A stretch of 64,000 nucleotides of DNA, taken from an uncultured Pedosphaera sp. Lineage in GTDB: Bacteria > Verrucomicrobiota > Verrucomicrobiia > Limisphaerales > Pedosphaeraceae. The translations under genes and the position numbers were made by a program. The stretch's first letter is position 1. Every line of letters starts with the position of its first letter. Positions 1-8,632 of this stretch are shown one piece after another. Location: assembly GCA_903918755.1 (NCBI GenBank), contig CAIXFN010000104.1, positions 21,186 through 85,185 on the forward strand, read 5' to 3'. The notes below the pieces were generated by a model. The model saw only the letters and a list, made by a program, of their open reading frames with translations, ran no database searches and had not been told where the DNA came from.

Positions 1-2995
1 CCTGCTGACTAAAGTTGTTCACCAGGCCTTCCGGCATCGGGGAAATTTTGGAAAAGACGCGCGACTCGATGTCCGCCTTCCGGATCTCCATCTGCGTGGG
101 CGACAGCGGATTGATGGTCACCAGGACCCGTTGGTCATTCTCCTCCGCGATCCGACCGGTGATTTCGGTCCCGTCTTTCTTGGTAAAAACCGTATTGAGA
201 AACTGTTCGGACAACACTTTCGACGGCTCCAGGATCGATTCAAGGATGTCGCGCCGGGCAAAACGGCTGGAAACCGCACTCAGGTCCGGTCCCACGGAGC
301 CGCCTTCATTCCCCATGCGATGGCAAAGTATGCACTGCGCCGCCGTGAAAACCTCCTTGCCCGTGCCAAACGAGCGGCCCTTGCCCACCTGGTCCAATGC
401 CGGCTGCAAGTCCGTCATCTTCCATTCTTTCACAAATTCCCGCTTTTTCGCCGCCGCTTTCGCCACGACTTTGGTTTCCGTGATGAGCGCCGCCAGCTCG
501 CCACGTTCCCCGTCCGTCAGGGATTCCACTGCGTCGCGGCGGATATTCTCGATGAACTTGGGATAGCTGGAGCCATCGCGGTACTCGCGGTCCACATCCT
601 TGAACCACTGCAACATCGCCGGGGAATGCTCCGCCGCCGCGGGCACCTTTCGGACCCACGGATAATCCAGTTGCGCGGCCACTTCCACCCCCGCTGAGGA
701 ATTTGCCCCATGGGCATTGAGCCAGCCAAAATAGTGCTCCCGCTCGCGCCGGGTCCAGCCGTTGGACAGTTTGCGCAAATGGAAGATGTAATGAATCTGC
801 TCCTCCAGCGTGGGAGCCTGATCCAGCAGGGCCAGCGTTTTGCCCACTACTCCGGGTGCCTGCAAATAAATCAGCAACTCGCAAAGCTCGCGGTTCAAGG
901 CCTCGCTCTTGGCCGGGTATTGCCGGTTTAATTTCTCAATGGCCAATTGTGCCAGCGCGGGTTCGGGCCGGCCTTGCCGGATGAAACTCACCTGGATCAG
1001 CCGCAGTTTTTCGAGCTTCTGGGCTTCGGACAATCCATCCAGCGGAAACCGCGCCAGGGCCTTCAGCAAGTCCCCTTGTGTTTCCTTGCCGACCACCCGG
1101 GCCAGCGCGAGCAGGCCGGTCAGGGCCGCGTTCGTGCGCGTCTCCGCCAGAACTCGCGCCTGCCATTCACCCACCGGCTGGCTCTCCAGCGCGATGCGGG
1201 CCGCATACCGGATGAATCGGTCGCTGCTGTCCAGGTGCGGCCAGACAAAGTCCACCGCCTGCGCGTCCACCCGTCCATGAAAGCGTTCGATCGCATGCCG
1301 CAATTCCCGCGCCTTGACCGCGGATTTATCCTCCGCGAAAAGTATATCCGCATCCGACCGCGCCCCGGGGTAAGTCACCCGGTAAAGACCCGATTGCGTT
1401 CCGCGGCCGCCGGTAATGAAATACATCGCCCCGTCCTTGCCGAATTCCAGATCCGTGACGTTCAACGGCTTGCCTTGCACAAAATTCTCAAAGGTCGCGC
1501 GGTAACTGGCGCCGTCCGGCTGCAAATGCACGGCCAGGATGCGGCCATACGCCCAGTCCATCGCATACAACGCCCGTTGATATTTCCCGGGAAACTTCGC
1601 CCCGGTGCCAAACTTCAGACCGGTCGGCGAGCCCACGCCCACTTCCACGGTACTCGGCAGGCTGTCGGGATAATACTGCGGCCATTTGCCCGTTCCTTCA
1701 CGAAATCCATAATCCCCGCCCGAAACCAGGTGCATGATCCGGGTGGGGCGATACCACGGCATTCCCCAATCCCATTCCATGTCACTGTCAAACGCCAGCA
1801 TTTCGCCCTCGGCATTGACCGCAAAATCATACGTGTTCCGCATGCCCGCGGCATACAACTCCCATTTCTTGCCCTCGGGATCCGTCTTCAGCAGGAAACC
1901 ACCCGGGGGCTGGATGTCATTGCCAAACCCGTTGCCGTCCGGCCCGCGCGGCAGCAACTGGTCTTCCGCGTAATTCTTGTGCGGCGAACTCGGCGCAATA
2001 TCCTTGGGCACTTTGGTAAAATTCCCGCTGATCACATACAGCTGCTGGTCCGCGCCCAAAACGACACCGTGGCTGCCGTGTTCCCCGCCGGCATCCTCGA
2101 TCTTTTTGATGAGGGTCACCGTTTCATAGCGGTCGTTGTGGTTGGTATCCGGCAACCGGTACAATCCCAATCCTTCCGGCCCATTGCCGTTCACGTACAA
2201 ACTATCAAAAGCATACAGCAGACCCATTGCGGACCCCACGGGCACATCCAGCTTCGCCACATCCTTCACCTGCCCCTGCTCGTTCAAGGTCACCCGCAGC
2301 ATGTTCCGCGTCCCATCCTGCGGGGAAAGAATGAGTCGTCCCTGCTTGTCAATCGCCATGGATACCCAGGAACCCTCGCCCGGTTCCGCCGAGCGGAGCA
2401 ATTCCGCCTTAAATCCCGGCGGCAAAATCAGTTTCTCCGCCGCCGTCGCCACGGGCACGGAAAACACATCTCCCCACGGCCCCACGCCGACTTTACCCCG
2501 GCTCACGGCCTTTGCCCAACCCGCATCCGCGAATTCCGGTTGCTCCCATTTCGGCGTTTCCGTCTTCGTCACCAGCCAGGTTGCGTCCGTCCCGAACAAC
2601 TGCTTTTCCTTGTTGGCCTTGGTGATCTCGAGCATCGCGATCACCGAGGCATCCCCGCCCGAATTCTTGCCCCGAATGGCAATCGTGTTCTTGCCCGGCT
2701 CCAATTCGTCCGTCACATCCGCCTTCTTGGTGGTCTGCCAGGCGTTGTGCTCGATCACTTTCTTGCCGTTCACGTACACGACGACCTCGTCATCACCGGT
2801 CGCTATGATGACCGCTTTGCGGAAGGAGGTGTCCAGCGTGATGGTTTTGCGGAAATAGCAGGTCTCGTTTTCCTGGGCCGTGGCCTGCGACCAAATCCAC
2901 TCCGGGGTTTGCGCCCAGCCATTGACCGGTCCGGAAAGACGCAAGGCCAGCAGCAAGGCCAGCCAAAAAAATGGGGGGCGGGTATTTTTATTCAT
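1..2995 (-). CDS. PVC-type membrane-bound dehydrogenase with C-terminal haem-binding domain (partial, 3' end off window)
   Basis: Open for about 998 codons and running off the left edge without a stop. The start is the ATG at 2995, followed by a signal peptide (hydrophobic WLALLLALRLSG). The order is an N-terminal carbohydrate-binding-like region (residues about 35-150), a beta-propeller of the glucose/sorbosone-dehydrogenase-like kind found in the PVC 'membrane-bound dehydrogenase' family (about 210-500; GGEHGSHGVVLG, DWAYGRILAVHL), an alpha-helical HEAT-like stretch (about 530-800), and a cytochrome-c-like domain with C888-I-L-C891-H892 followed by GSVGPDLS, the typical PVC haem-binding signature. 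It probably acts in the periplasm in sugar or polyol oxidation; the substrate is unknown. It is the last visible gene of a minus-strand series starting at 7791, 47 bp after the previous gene. Confidence 0.9.
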   Translation of the reverse strand, partial: MNKNTRPPFFWLALLLALRLSGPVNGWAQTPEWIWSQATAQENETCYFRKTITLDTSFRKAVIIATGDDEVVVYVNGKKVIEHNAWQTTKKADVTDELEPGKNTIAIRGKNSGGDASVIAMLEITKANKEKQLFGTDATWLVTKTETPKWEQPEFADAGWAKAVSRGKVGVGPWGDVFSVPVATAAEKLILPPGFKAELLRSAEPGEGSWVSMAIDKQGRLILSPQDGTRNMLRVTLNEQGQVKDVAKLDVPVGSAMGLLYAFDSLYVNGNGPEGLGLYRLPDTNHNDRYETVTLIKKIEDAGGEHGSHGVVLGADQQLYVISGNFTKVPKDIAPSSPHKNYAEDQLLPRGPDGNGFGNDIQPPGGFLLKTDPEGKKWELYAAGMRNTYDFAVNAEGEMLAFDSDMEWDWGMPWYRPTRIMHLVSGGDYGFREGTGKWPQYYPDSLPSTVEVGVGSPTGLKFGTGAKFPGKYQRALYAMDWAYGRILAVHLQPDGASYRATFENFVQGKPLNVTDLEFGKDGAMYFITGGRGTQSGLYRVTYPGARSDADILFAEDKSAVKARELRHAIERFHGRVDAQAVDFVWPHLDSSDRFIRYAARIALESQPVGEWQARVLAETRTNAALTGLLALARVVGKETQGDLLKALARFPLDGLSEAQKLEKLRLIQVSFIRQGRPEPALAQLAIEKLNRQYPAKSEALNRELCELLIYLQAPGVVGKTLALLDQAPTLEEQIHYIFHLRKLSNGWTRREREHYFGWLNAHGANSSAGVEVAAQLDYPWVRKVPAAAEHSPAMLQWFKDVDREYRDGSSYPKFIENIRRDAVESLTDGERGELAALITETKVVAKAAAKKREFVKEWKMTDLQPALDQVGKGRSFGTGKEVFTAAQCILCHRMGNEGGSVGPDLSAVSSRFARRDILESILEPSKVLSEQFLNTVFTKKDGTEITGRIAEENDQRVLVTINPLSPTQMEIRKADIESRVFSKISPMPEGLVNNFSQQ

Positions 2996-3042
2996 GTCCA
3001 TCGCCCTCTAAGGACCATCGGGCCGGATGACTTATTCAAACC

Positions 3043-5364
3043 TTAGAGCGAAAGGAAGTTCAACACCTGAATTTCGTCGCCGAATTGCAGCATCAGCCAG
3101 TTGTGATCCGCCTCGGATTTGATCCCGGCCCGGGGCTGATTGTAATTCCACACCGTGCCCCCGGTTCGCGGATTCAAGCGGTACACGTTGAAATGATTCT
3201 GCGGCCCATCCTCCAGGCGCAGCCAGGCATAAGAGGTCGAACTCCGCATCCCATAGACGAATTTGCCGGACAGCACGCAGTCTTCCCCCACCTTTTGCGC
3301 CTTCCAGAGCGTCTTGCCGGTCGCGGGGTCCACCTTCATGATCACCGCCTCCGGCCGGTTTTTCAGGTCCACTTCGTCGCTGAATTGAATGGAATCGGGA
3401 CTGGCTGTCGAGGTGTTCAGATAAATCTTCCCCTGCTCATCCACCTGGATATGCGAAATACCCACACTGGTGAGCCGCCAGCGCACTTCGCCGGTGTTGC
3501 TGTCGAACGCTGTCAGCATCCCCTTGTCGGCAAAATAAAGCGTGTCGGCCGTTTCCAGACAGGGCGCCGCCACATGCCCGTCCGGGGAGCGCAGTCCTTC
3601 CGTGATCGGATAGGTCAGTTTGGCGTTAAACCGCTTCTTGTTCTCCTTGTCGAACACCGTGATCTCCGTGCCCGCCGCGAGGATATCCACGGTCTTCAGG
3701 GAAAAGAATTCCGGCCGCCCCACCACTTCCCCGGACCAATCCGGGGCCCCGCTCGAAAACCGGCGCCGCAATGTAACGGCATAGCGACTCACATCCACCG
3801 TCTTCTTGCCGCCGTTGTTGGCCCGTTTCATGTCGTTCATCATTTCTTGCACGGCATCCATGCTCTGCCCGGCGGTCAGCTTCCCACTTTCCAGAATCGA
3901 TTTCCCCTTCGGTTTCATGGTATCCGTGGTTTGGGTCTTCTCTTCCACCAGTTTCACCACCAATTCCACCACGTTCGGTCCAGTCCCGTAAAACTGCGCG
4001 TGCAGATGATCCAGGGGCGCCTCGGTTTGGTCCGCGGCGGCCGCGGCCGGGGCGGCGCCTGCCGCCGCCGCCCGCGCATAGCGCGCATTTAAGGGCGCGG
4101 CCGCCGGGACGGGCTGGACGGGGCCCGGGCGCCGGCGCCCGCCGCCCGGTTGGGCCGCCGGGGTGGCCGCCGCCGCTACCGGTGCGGCCCGAACCACGGG
4201 TTTCGGCGTCAAATCGATTTCTTCGGTGGACATCGCGCCCGAGCTGAGTGCCACTTGGGTAATTACCTTGTGCGTCCAATCCGGTAGGGACACCGCCAGG
4301 ATGGCTTCATCATTGTAAGTCAGGTCCAGCACCGGTGCCGGCAGGCCGATGTCCTCGCGCCGCGCCCCCGTGGTGCGGTCAAAATGCTCCAGTCGATCCG
4401 GGAAAATGATCCAGATTTCACTGGCCGTCGGCACCACCACCGGTTGGGTCGTCAGGTGCATCCCCATGCCCGCAACGGCTTTTGCAATGTCCTGCTTGCT
4501 GGCTCCGCTCATTTCGGCGGCTGCGGCCAGCATCGCCGCCCCCGCGTCCAGTCCGCCCGACGCCGGACCATTCGTTGCGGCGGCAACTCCCGCGCGTTTC
4601 GCCCCGGCCGCCCGCGCCCCCGCTGCTGGGGCTTTAGCCGCGGCGGCTTTGGGTGCGGGCGCCACCACTTTGGACTCCACCGTGGCCGTCCAGAGCTCCG
4701 CCTTCTTGGTCACATCGTAAAGCGCGATCTTGTCCCCGGTGAACGAAAGCAATTGGCCCGGTCCCACGAGGTGGTAACTCGCCCCGCCGTCCTCCCCACC
4801 CGCTCCCCCCGGCTTCACGGTATAGGCCACCTTCGGCAGCGATCCCACAAACGCATACCAACCCCAGGCACTCAAAGCTGCGACGGCCACCACGCCGCCG
4901 GCCAGCATGCCAATGAGCTTTCCGCGATTGCCGCCGCCTTTCCGGCGACCACCCGCTTTGTTCGGATTGTTGGCGGCCGGATTGGTCCACGTACTGGCGG
5001 TGGTCGCCGGGGCGGCGGCCGGAGGCGCTCCTTCTTTGGCCGGCGCGGCCGCTTCCGGCTTCTTCTCCCCGTGGTGCGGCATGTTGATCCGCAATTTTGA
5101 GCCGGTGGGCGGGGCCGGGGGCGGGGGCGCCGCCGCCGGAGCCGGAGCCGCCGCCGGAGCCGCCGCGGGCGCAGCGGTTCCATGCCCCTTGATGGAAAGT
5201 TTCGGCTTCGCCGGCTCCAACTGTTGGCGGATGACCTCGTTCGCCAACCCCGTGGCGTCGGCGTTACAGGCGGGGCAACTCAATGCCCAGGGCATTTTCC
5301 CATCCACCGGCTCGGCTTCGAATTCGAATTTGCTGCCACAGGGGCATTGGACTTTGATTTTCAT
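3043..5364 (-). CDS. Zinc-ribbon, membrane-anchored PQQ-like beta-propeller protein
   Basis: 773 residues, starting at the ATG at 5364; this start is preferred over an in-frame upstream ATG because it lies 2 bp after the stop of the preceding gene and begins directly with a cysteine cluster. Residues 7-33 hold C-P-C and C-P-A-C pairs (zinc-ribbon-like). Next come a Pro/Ala-rich linker (about 60-140), a basic stretch and one membrane helix (about 149-172). The C-terminal half contains propeller blades of the PQQ type (FDSNTGEVRW, DPATGKTLWK, NPRTGGTVWN). The cysteine module would be cytoplasmic and the propeller periplasmic. Propellers of this type often lack a bound cofactor and act as scaffolds; no catalytic function can be assigned. 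The linker is extremely rich in Ala, Pro and Gly. Confidence 0.85.
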   Translation of the reverse strand: MKIKVQCPCGSKFEFEAEPVDGKMPWALSCPACNADATGLANEVIRQQLEPAKPKLSIKGHGTAAPAAAPAAAPAPAAAPPPPAPPTGSKLRINMPHHGEKKPEAAAPAKEGAPPAAAPATTASTWTNPAANNPNKAGGRRKGGGNRGKLIGMLAGGVVAVAALSAWGWYAFVGSLPKVAYTVKPGGAGGEDGGASYHLVGPGQLLSFTGDKIALYDVTKKAELWTATVESKVVAPAPKAAAAKAPAAGARAAGAKRAGVAAATNGPASGGLDAGAAMLAAAAEMSGASKQDIAKAVAGMGMHLTTQPVVVPTASEIWIIFPDRLEHFDRTTGARREDIGLPAPVLDLTYNDEAILAVSLPDWTHKVITQVALSSGAMSTEEIDLTPKPVVRAAPVAAAATPAAQPGGGRRRPGPVQPVPAAAPLNARYARAAAAGAAPAAAAADQTEAPLDHLHAQFYGTGPNVVELVVKLVEEKTQTTDTMKPKGKSILESGKLTAGQSMDAVQEMMNDMKRANNGGKKTVDVSRYAVTLRRRFSSGAPDWSGEVVGRPEFFSLKTVDILAAGTEITVFDKENKKRFNAKLTYPITEGLRSPDGHVAAPCLETADTLYFADKGMLTAFDSNTGEVRWRLTSVGISHIQVDEQGKIYLNTSTASPDSIQFSDEVDLKNRPEAVIMKVDPATGKTLWKAQKVGEDCVLSGKFVYGMRSSTSYAWLRLEDGPQNHFNVYRLNPRTGGTVWNYNQPRAGIKSEADHNWLMLQFGDEIQVLNFLSL

Positions 5365-5366
5365 CG

Positions 5367-6035
5367 TTAAGGCTTCGGATTGAGGAGAATGACGTTCGGC
5401 GGATTCGTCAACATAAATGCGGCCGCCGGGGGACTGGACTGCGCGCTGCCATCGCAAAAAAGGACGTTGCCGCCATACCGGTTGTGATTGTTGCCCGGCG
5501 CCTGGCCGTCCGCCGAGAAAAGGGACTCGCCCACCCGCTTGGATTTCGTATTGACCTGCCGGTCACTGAGCAGCGGCTGGTCCGCCCCATCGCTGGGGGT
5601 TCGCCCCATGTAATACGCGTAGCTGATCTTTCGTTTGGCAAAGGATTCGGCATCCGGCAGGGCGGGATCCTTCGTTCCCGGGCAGGTGAAAAATTCCGTT
5701 CCCGTGGTGTATTTGGGCACCAGTTTGCTCAAGGGCGCTTCCGCGGTTTGGGCGTCCGCCACCAGCGGCAGCCGGTCATTAGCGTCCACTGCGTAGGTTT
5801 TCAAAGCCACGTAAATGCTTTTCAAATGCCCCTCGCACTCCAATTTTTTGCGCCGCTGGTAAGCCTCCGATCCGGACGAAAAATACAGCGTCGTCAGGAT
5901 GATGAGCAGCGCCATGACGATGAGCAATTCCAGCAGCGAGAATCCGCCGCACGCGCCCGCGGCGGGGAAAATCCGGCCCGGTGGGGTGGGTACGGCAAAA
6001 CGATCCGGGACCATGACTCCACCCTGCCCGATCAT
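5367..6035 (-). CDS. Prepilin-like (type II/IV pseudopilin) protein
   Basis: 222 residues with a type IV prepilin signal near residue 30: G followed by FSLLELLIVMALLII, with the glutamate at mature position 5. The C-terminus has the small-protein signature NRYGGNVLFCDGSAQ, common in PVC prepilin-like proteins whose globular domain follows a single helix. The ATG at 6035 overlaps the stop of the upstream membrane-protein gene as ATGA, which decides the start over further upstream in-frame ATGs. PilD-type processing and export through a type II-like system are expected from the family. Its partners are unknown. It sits between a membrane protein and the propeller gene in one transcription unit. 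Confidence 0.82.
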   Translation of the reverse strand: MIGQGGVMVPDRFAVPTPPGRIFPAAGACGGFSLLELLIVMALLIILTTLYFSSGSEAYQRRKKLECEGHLKSIYVALKTYAVDANDRLPLVADAQTAEAPLSKLVPKYTTGTEFFTCPGTKDPALPDAESFAKRKISYAYYMGRTPSDGADQPLLSDRQVNTKSKRVGESLFSADGQAPGNNHNRYGGNVLFCDGSAQSSPPAAAFMLTNPPNVILLNPKP

Positions 6036-6538
6036 CCGTCCTTTGGCAACACATTCCCGCCCCGCCACAGGCTCACCCCGAGCAGGCCAAACGAAAAAAT
6101 CCAGATGAGGAAGCCGGCCTTCACGTTGCCCATGCCGCGCCCGAAATGGCACAGGTAGGTGGCCGATAACCCCACCGCCACCGCCGCGACCCATTGCAGC
6201 GTTCGCCGCCGGGTCAGGAATTCCAAAAGTCTTGCCCCCGCCCCCCGGCCCCCGGGATCGCTATGGGTCGCCGCTTGGCGGCACCGCCAGATCAGCCACG
6301 GCGAGGCGATCATGAACAGGTTGGCCGGGGTCAACGCCAGGTAATGAATCGACACCAGTTCCCCGTGCAGGCTGCCCCGCCAAAACCGCCCCTGCTCTCC
6401 GACCCACTGCCAGCCCGGAATTTTCCCAATCACCGGCAGACATAGTGCGCCCAGGAAAAGCAGCCAGGCCGCCCCCGCCAGGGGCAAATGACACGGCTCG
6501 CGGTAAATCGTTGTCCCATTCACCGCCATCCGGTTCAC
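6032..6538 (-). CDS. Hypothetical multi-pass membrane protein
   Basis: 168 residues. Hydrophobic stretches at about 20-40 (AGAAWLLFLGALCLPVIG), 65-85 (YLALTPANLFMIASPWLIW), 113-132 and 140-160 suggest four membrane helices. I do not recognise the family. Its ATG overlaps the stop of the upstream glutamate dehydrogenase gene (ATGA), and its own stop overlaps the start of the prepilin-like gene, so translation is probably coupled across three genes. No catalytic residues are evident. Confidence 0.75.
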   Translation of the reverse strand: MNRMAVNGTTIYREPCHLPLAGAAWLLFLGALCLPVIGKIPGWQWVGEQGRFWRGSLHGELVSIHYLALTPANLFMIASPWLIWRCRQAATHSDPGGRGAGARLLEFLTRRRTLQWVAAVAVGLSATYLCHFGRGMGNVKAGFLIWIFSFGLLGVSLWRGGNVLPKDG

Positions 6539-7791
6539 GGGAACAGCCCTCGCGCCTTTTTCGCCTCATGCACGCGGCTGATCCCCAGGCTCAACGCCGC
6601 CTGCCGCATCGGGATTCCCCGTTTCCGGCTCAAATTCAATGTCTGCATGAAAGCCCCCTCCAAAATTCGGAACAGTTTGTCCGAAATCTCGCTTTCATTC
6701 CAAAAGAAGCTCTGCAGGTCCTGCACCCACTCGAAATACGAAACCACCACCCCGCCCGCATTGCACAATATGTCCGGAATCACAAAAACCTCCGGCCGCG
6801 CCTGCAAAATCGCATCCGCCTCCGGCGTGGTCGGGCCATTGGCCCCTTCCGCCAGGATGCGACACTGGATCCGGGCGGCATTCTCGCCCGTGATCTGCCG
6901 CTCCATCGCCGCCGGCACCAATATGTCGCAGGGAGTCTCCAGCAATTGCGCATTGGAAATGGGTTCGGCCTCGGGAAACCCGACCACGGTTTTGTGCTCC
7001 GCCACGTACCGGTCCAACTGCCACACCTCCAACCCAGCAGCGTTATATATGCCGCCAAAAGCATCGCTAACGGCAATGATTTTCACGCCGTATTTCGCCA
7101 GCGAAAGCGCCGCCACCGAACCCACATTACCAAATCCTTGCACTACCGCCGTGGCCTTCCCGCAATCCAGCCCCACCGTGTCGGCCGCGCGGTTCACCAG
7201 GTATGCCACGCCCCGTCCCGTCGCCTCGCGCCGCCCCAGCGATCCCCCCAGCAACACCGGCTTGCCGGTCACGATGCTCGGCACGCTGTAACCCATGTGC
7301 ACCGAATAGGTGTCCATCATCCACGCCATCACCTGTTCGTTCGTGCCCAGGTCCGGCGCCATGATGTCCACCTGCGGCCCGATGAATGGGATCATCTCCT
7401 GCGTGTACCGCCGCGTGATCCGCTCCAGTTCCCCGGCCGATAACTTCCGCGGGTCGCAGGCAATCCCGCCCTTGGCCCCGCCATACGGCAGCCCGGTCAG
7501 CGCGCATTTCCAACTCATCCACATCGCCAGCGCCGCCACTTCCCCCAACTCCACGTCCGGGTGATACCGCAACCCGCCCTTCGTCGGTCCCAGCGTCAAA
7601 TGGTGCTGCACCCGGTAGGCCGAAAACACTTCCGTGGTCCCGTCATCGCGGCGAATCGGCAGCGCCACCGTCATCGAGCGTTTGGGGAATTTGAGCCGGT
7701 CGCGATCCGCCACGGGGATTTGCAACTGATCCGCCACCGAATCAAACTGCTGACACGCCATCCGGAACGTCGGGTGATCGTAGATTTTCAC
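6535..7791 (-). CDS. gdhA: Glu/Leu/Phe/Val dehydrogenase (probable glutamate dehydrogenase)
   Basis: 418 residues from a GTG at 7791 (reading MKIYDHPTF); an in-frame TTG at 7827 is the alternative. The family signature is clear: GPTKGGLRYHP, the catalytic-lysine segment PYGGAKGGI, DIMAPDLGTNEQ, the Rossmann segment VVQGFGNVGS and the C-terminal CNAGGVVVSYFEW. The enzyme interconverts glutamate and 2-oxoglutarate plus ammonium with NAD(P) in the cytoplasm. The length fits the hexameric ~420-residue class. It is first in the minus-strand operon, and the divergent neighbour queE starts about 100 bp away. Specificity for glutamate rather than a branched amino acid is inferred. Confidence 0.9.
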   Translation of the reverse strand: MKIYDHPTFRMACQQFDSVADQLQIPVADRDRLKFPKRSMTVALPIRRDDGTTEVFSAYRVQHHLTLGPTKGGLRYHPDVELGEVAALAMWMSWKCALTGLPYGGAKGGIACDPRKLSAGELERITRRYTQEMIPFIGPQVDIMAPDLGTNEQVMAWMMDTYSVHMGYSVPSIVTGKPVLLGGSLGRREATGRGVAYLVNRAADTVGLDCGKATAVVQGFGNVGSVAALSLAKYGVKIIAVSDAFGGIYNAAGLEVWQLDRYVAEHKTVVGFPEAEPISNAQLLETPCDILVPAAMERQITGENAARIQCRILAEGANGPTTPEADAILQARPEVFVIPDILCNAGGVVVSYFEWVQDLQSFFWNESEISDKLFRILEGAFMQTLNLSRKRGIPMRQAALSLGISRVHEAKKARGLFP

Positions 7792-7895
7792 AGCCCGAAA
7801 GTTAAGACGGAAACTCTGGAAAGACAACCCTATCGGCAGGACGCCCCCTGCAATTCGTTGTTCACTCTCGCCTCCGCTGCGGCTAGATTACGCCA

Positions 7896-8630
7896 GTGTC
7901 CGAAACTCTGGTCGTCAACGAAATTTATCTCAGCCTGCAAGGGGAAAGCACCTTTGCCGGGTTGCCGTGCGTGTTTGTCCGCCTCACCGCGTGCAACCTG
8001 CGCTGCTCTTATTGCGATACCGCCTACGCTTTCACCGAAGGGGGGAAACGGTCGCTCCCGGACATCCTGGCCGAGGTGCAACGTCTGGCGGTGCCCTACA
8101 CCACCGGCATTCCCGGCCATCGCCTGCCCTTGGTGGAATTGACCGGCGGCGAACCCCTCTTGCAACCGGCCGCCCTGCCCCTCATGGCCGCGCTCTGCGA
8201 CGCCGGCTTCACCGTGCTGATCGAGACCAGCGGCGCCTTGGACATCGCCCGCGTGGATCCCCGCGTCCGCCGCATCATGGATTTGAAATGCCCCAGCAGC
8301 GGCGAGGTGGCCCGGAATCGCTGGGAGAACCTCCCCCACCTGCGCGCCACGGACGAAATCAAATTCGTCATCGGCACCCGGGAGGATTACACCTGGGCCG
8401 CGGAACAAATCACCCGGCACGGCCTCGCCCAAGTCTGCCCCCTTCTGTTTTCGTGGGTGCAACCGCTCCGTCCGGAACAACAGCATCCTGCCCTGAAACT
8501 GGTGCCCCCAGGTCAGACACCCATCACGCGTCTGGAACTCGTCGAGCGCATTATCGCGGATGCCCTCCCCGTCCGCTTCCAGGCCCAACTGCACAAGATC
8601 ATTTGGGCGCCCGATCAGCGCGGTGTTTAG
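7896..8630 (+). CDS. queE: 7-carboxy-7-deazaguanine synthase (radical SAM)
   Basis: 244 residues from a GTG start. The N-terminus NEIYLSLQGES and the radical-SAM cluster motif C-N-L-R-C-S-Y-C (CX3CX2C) followed by DTAY are typical of QueE; LTGGEPLLQ is the SAM-binding GGE motif. QueE converts 6-carboxy-tetrahydropterin to 7-carboxy-7-deazaguanine in the queuosine/preQ0 pathway. No other queuosine gene lies next to it; the next gene, an aminotransferase, starts 2 bp after its stop, so the two are probably cotranscribed. The C-terminal YX-like LHKIIW segment also fits QueE. Confidence 0.9.
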   Translation: MSETLVVNEIYLSLQGESTFAGLPCVFVRLTACNLRCSYCDTAYAFTEGGKRSLPDILAEVQRLAVPYTTGIPGHRLPLVELTGGEPLLQPAALPLMAALCDAGFTVLIETSGALDIARVDPRVRRIMDLKCPSSGEVARNRWENLPHLRATDEIKFVIGTREDYTWAAEQITRHGLAQVCPLLFSWVQPLRPEQQHPALKLVPPGQTPITRLELVERIIADALPVRFQAQLHKIIWAPDQRGV

Positions 8631-8632
8631 CC

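Noticed and set aside
947..3046. Plus-strand 699-codon open frame
   Set aside because: It lies antisense to the haem-domain dehydrogenase and has Arg/His/Pro-rich, domain-free sequence typical of high-GC shadow frames.
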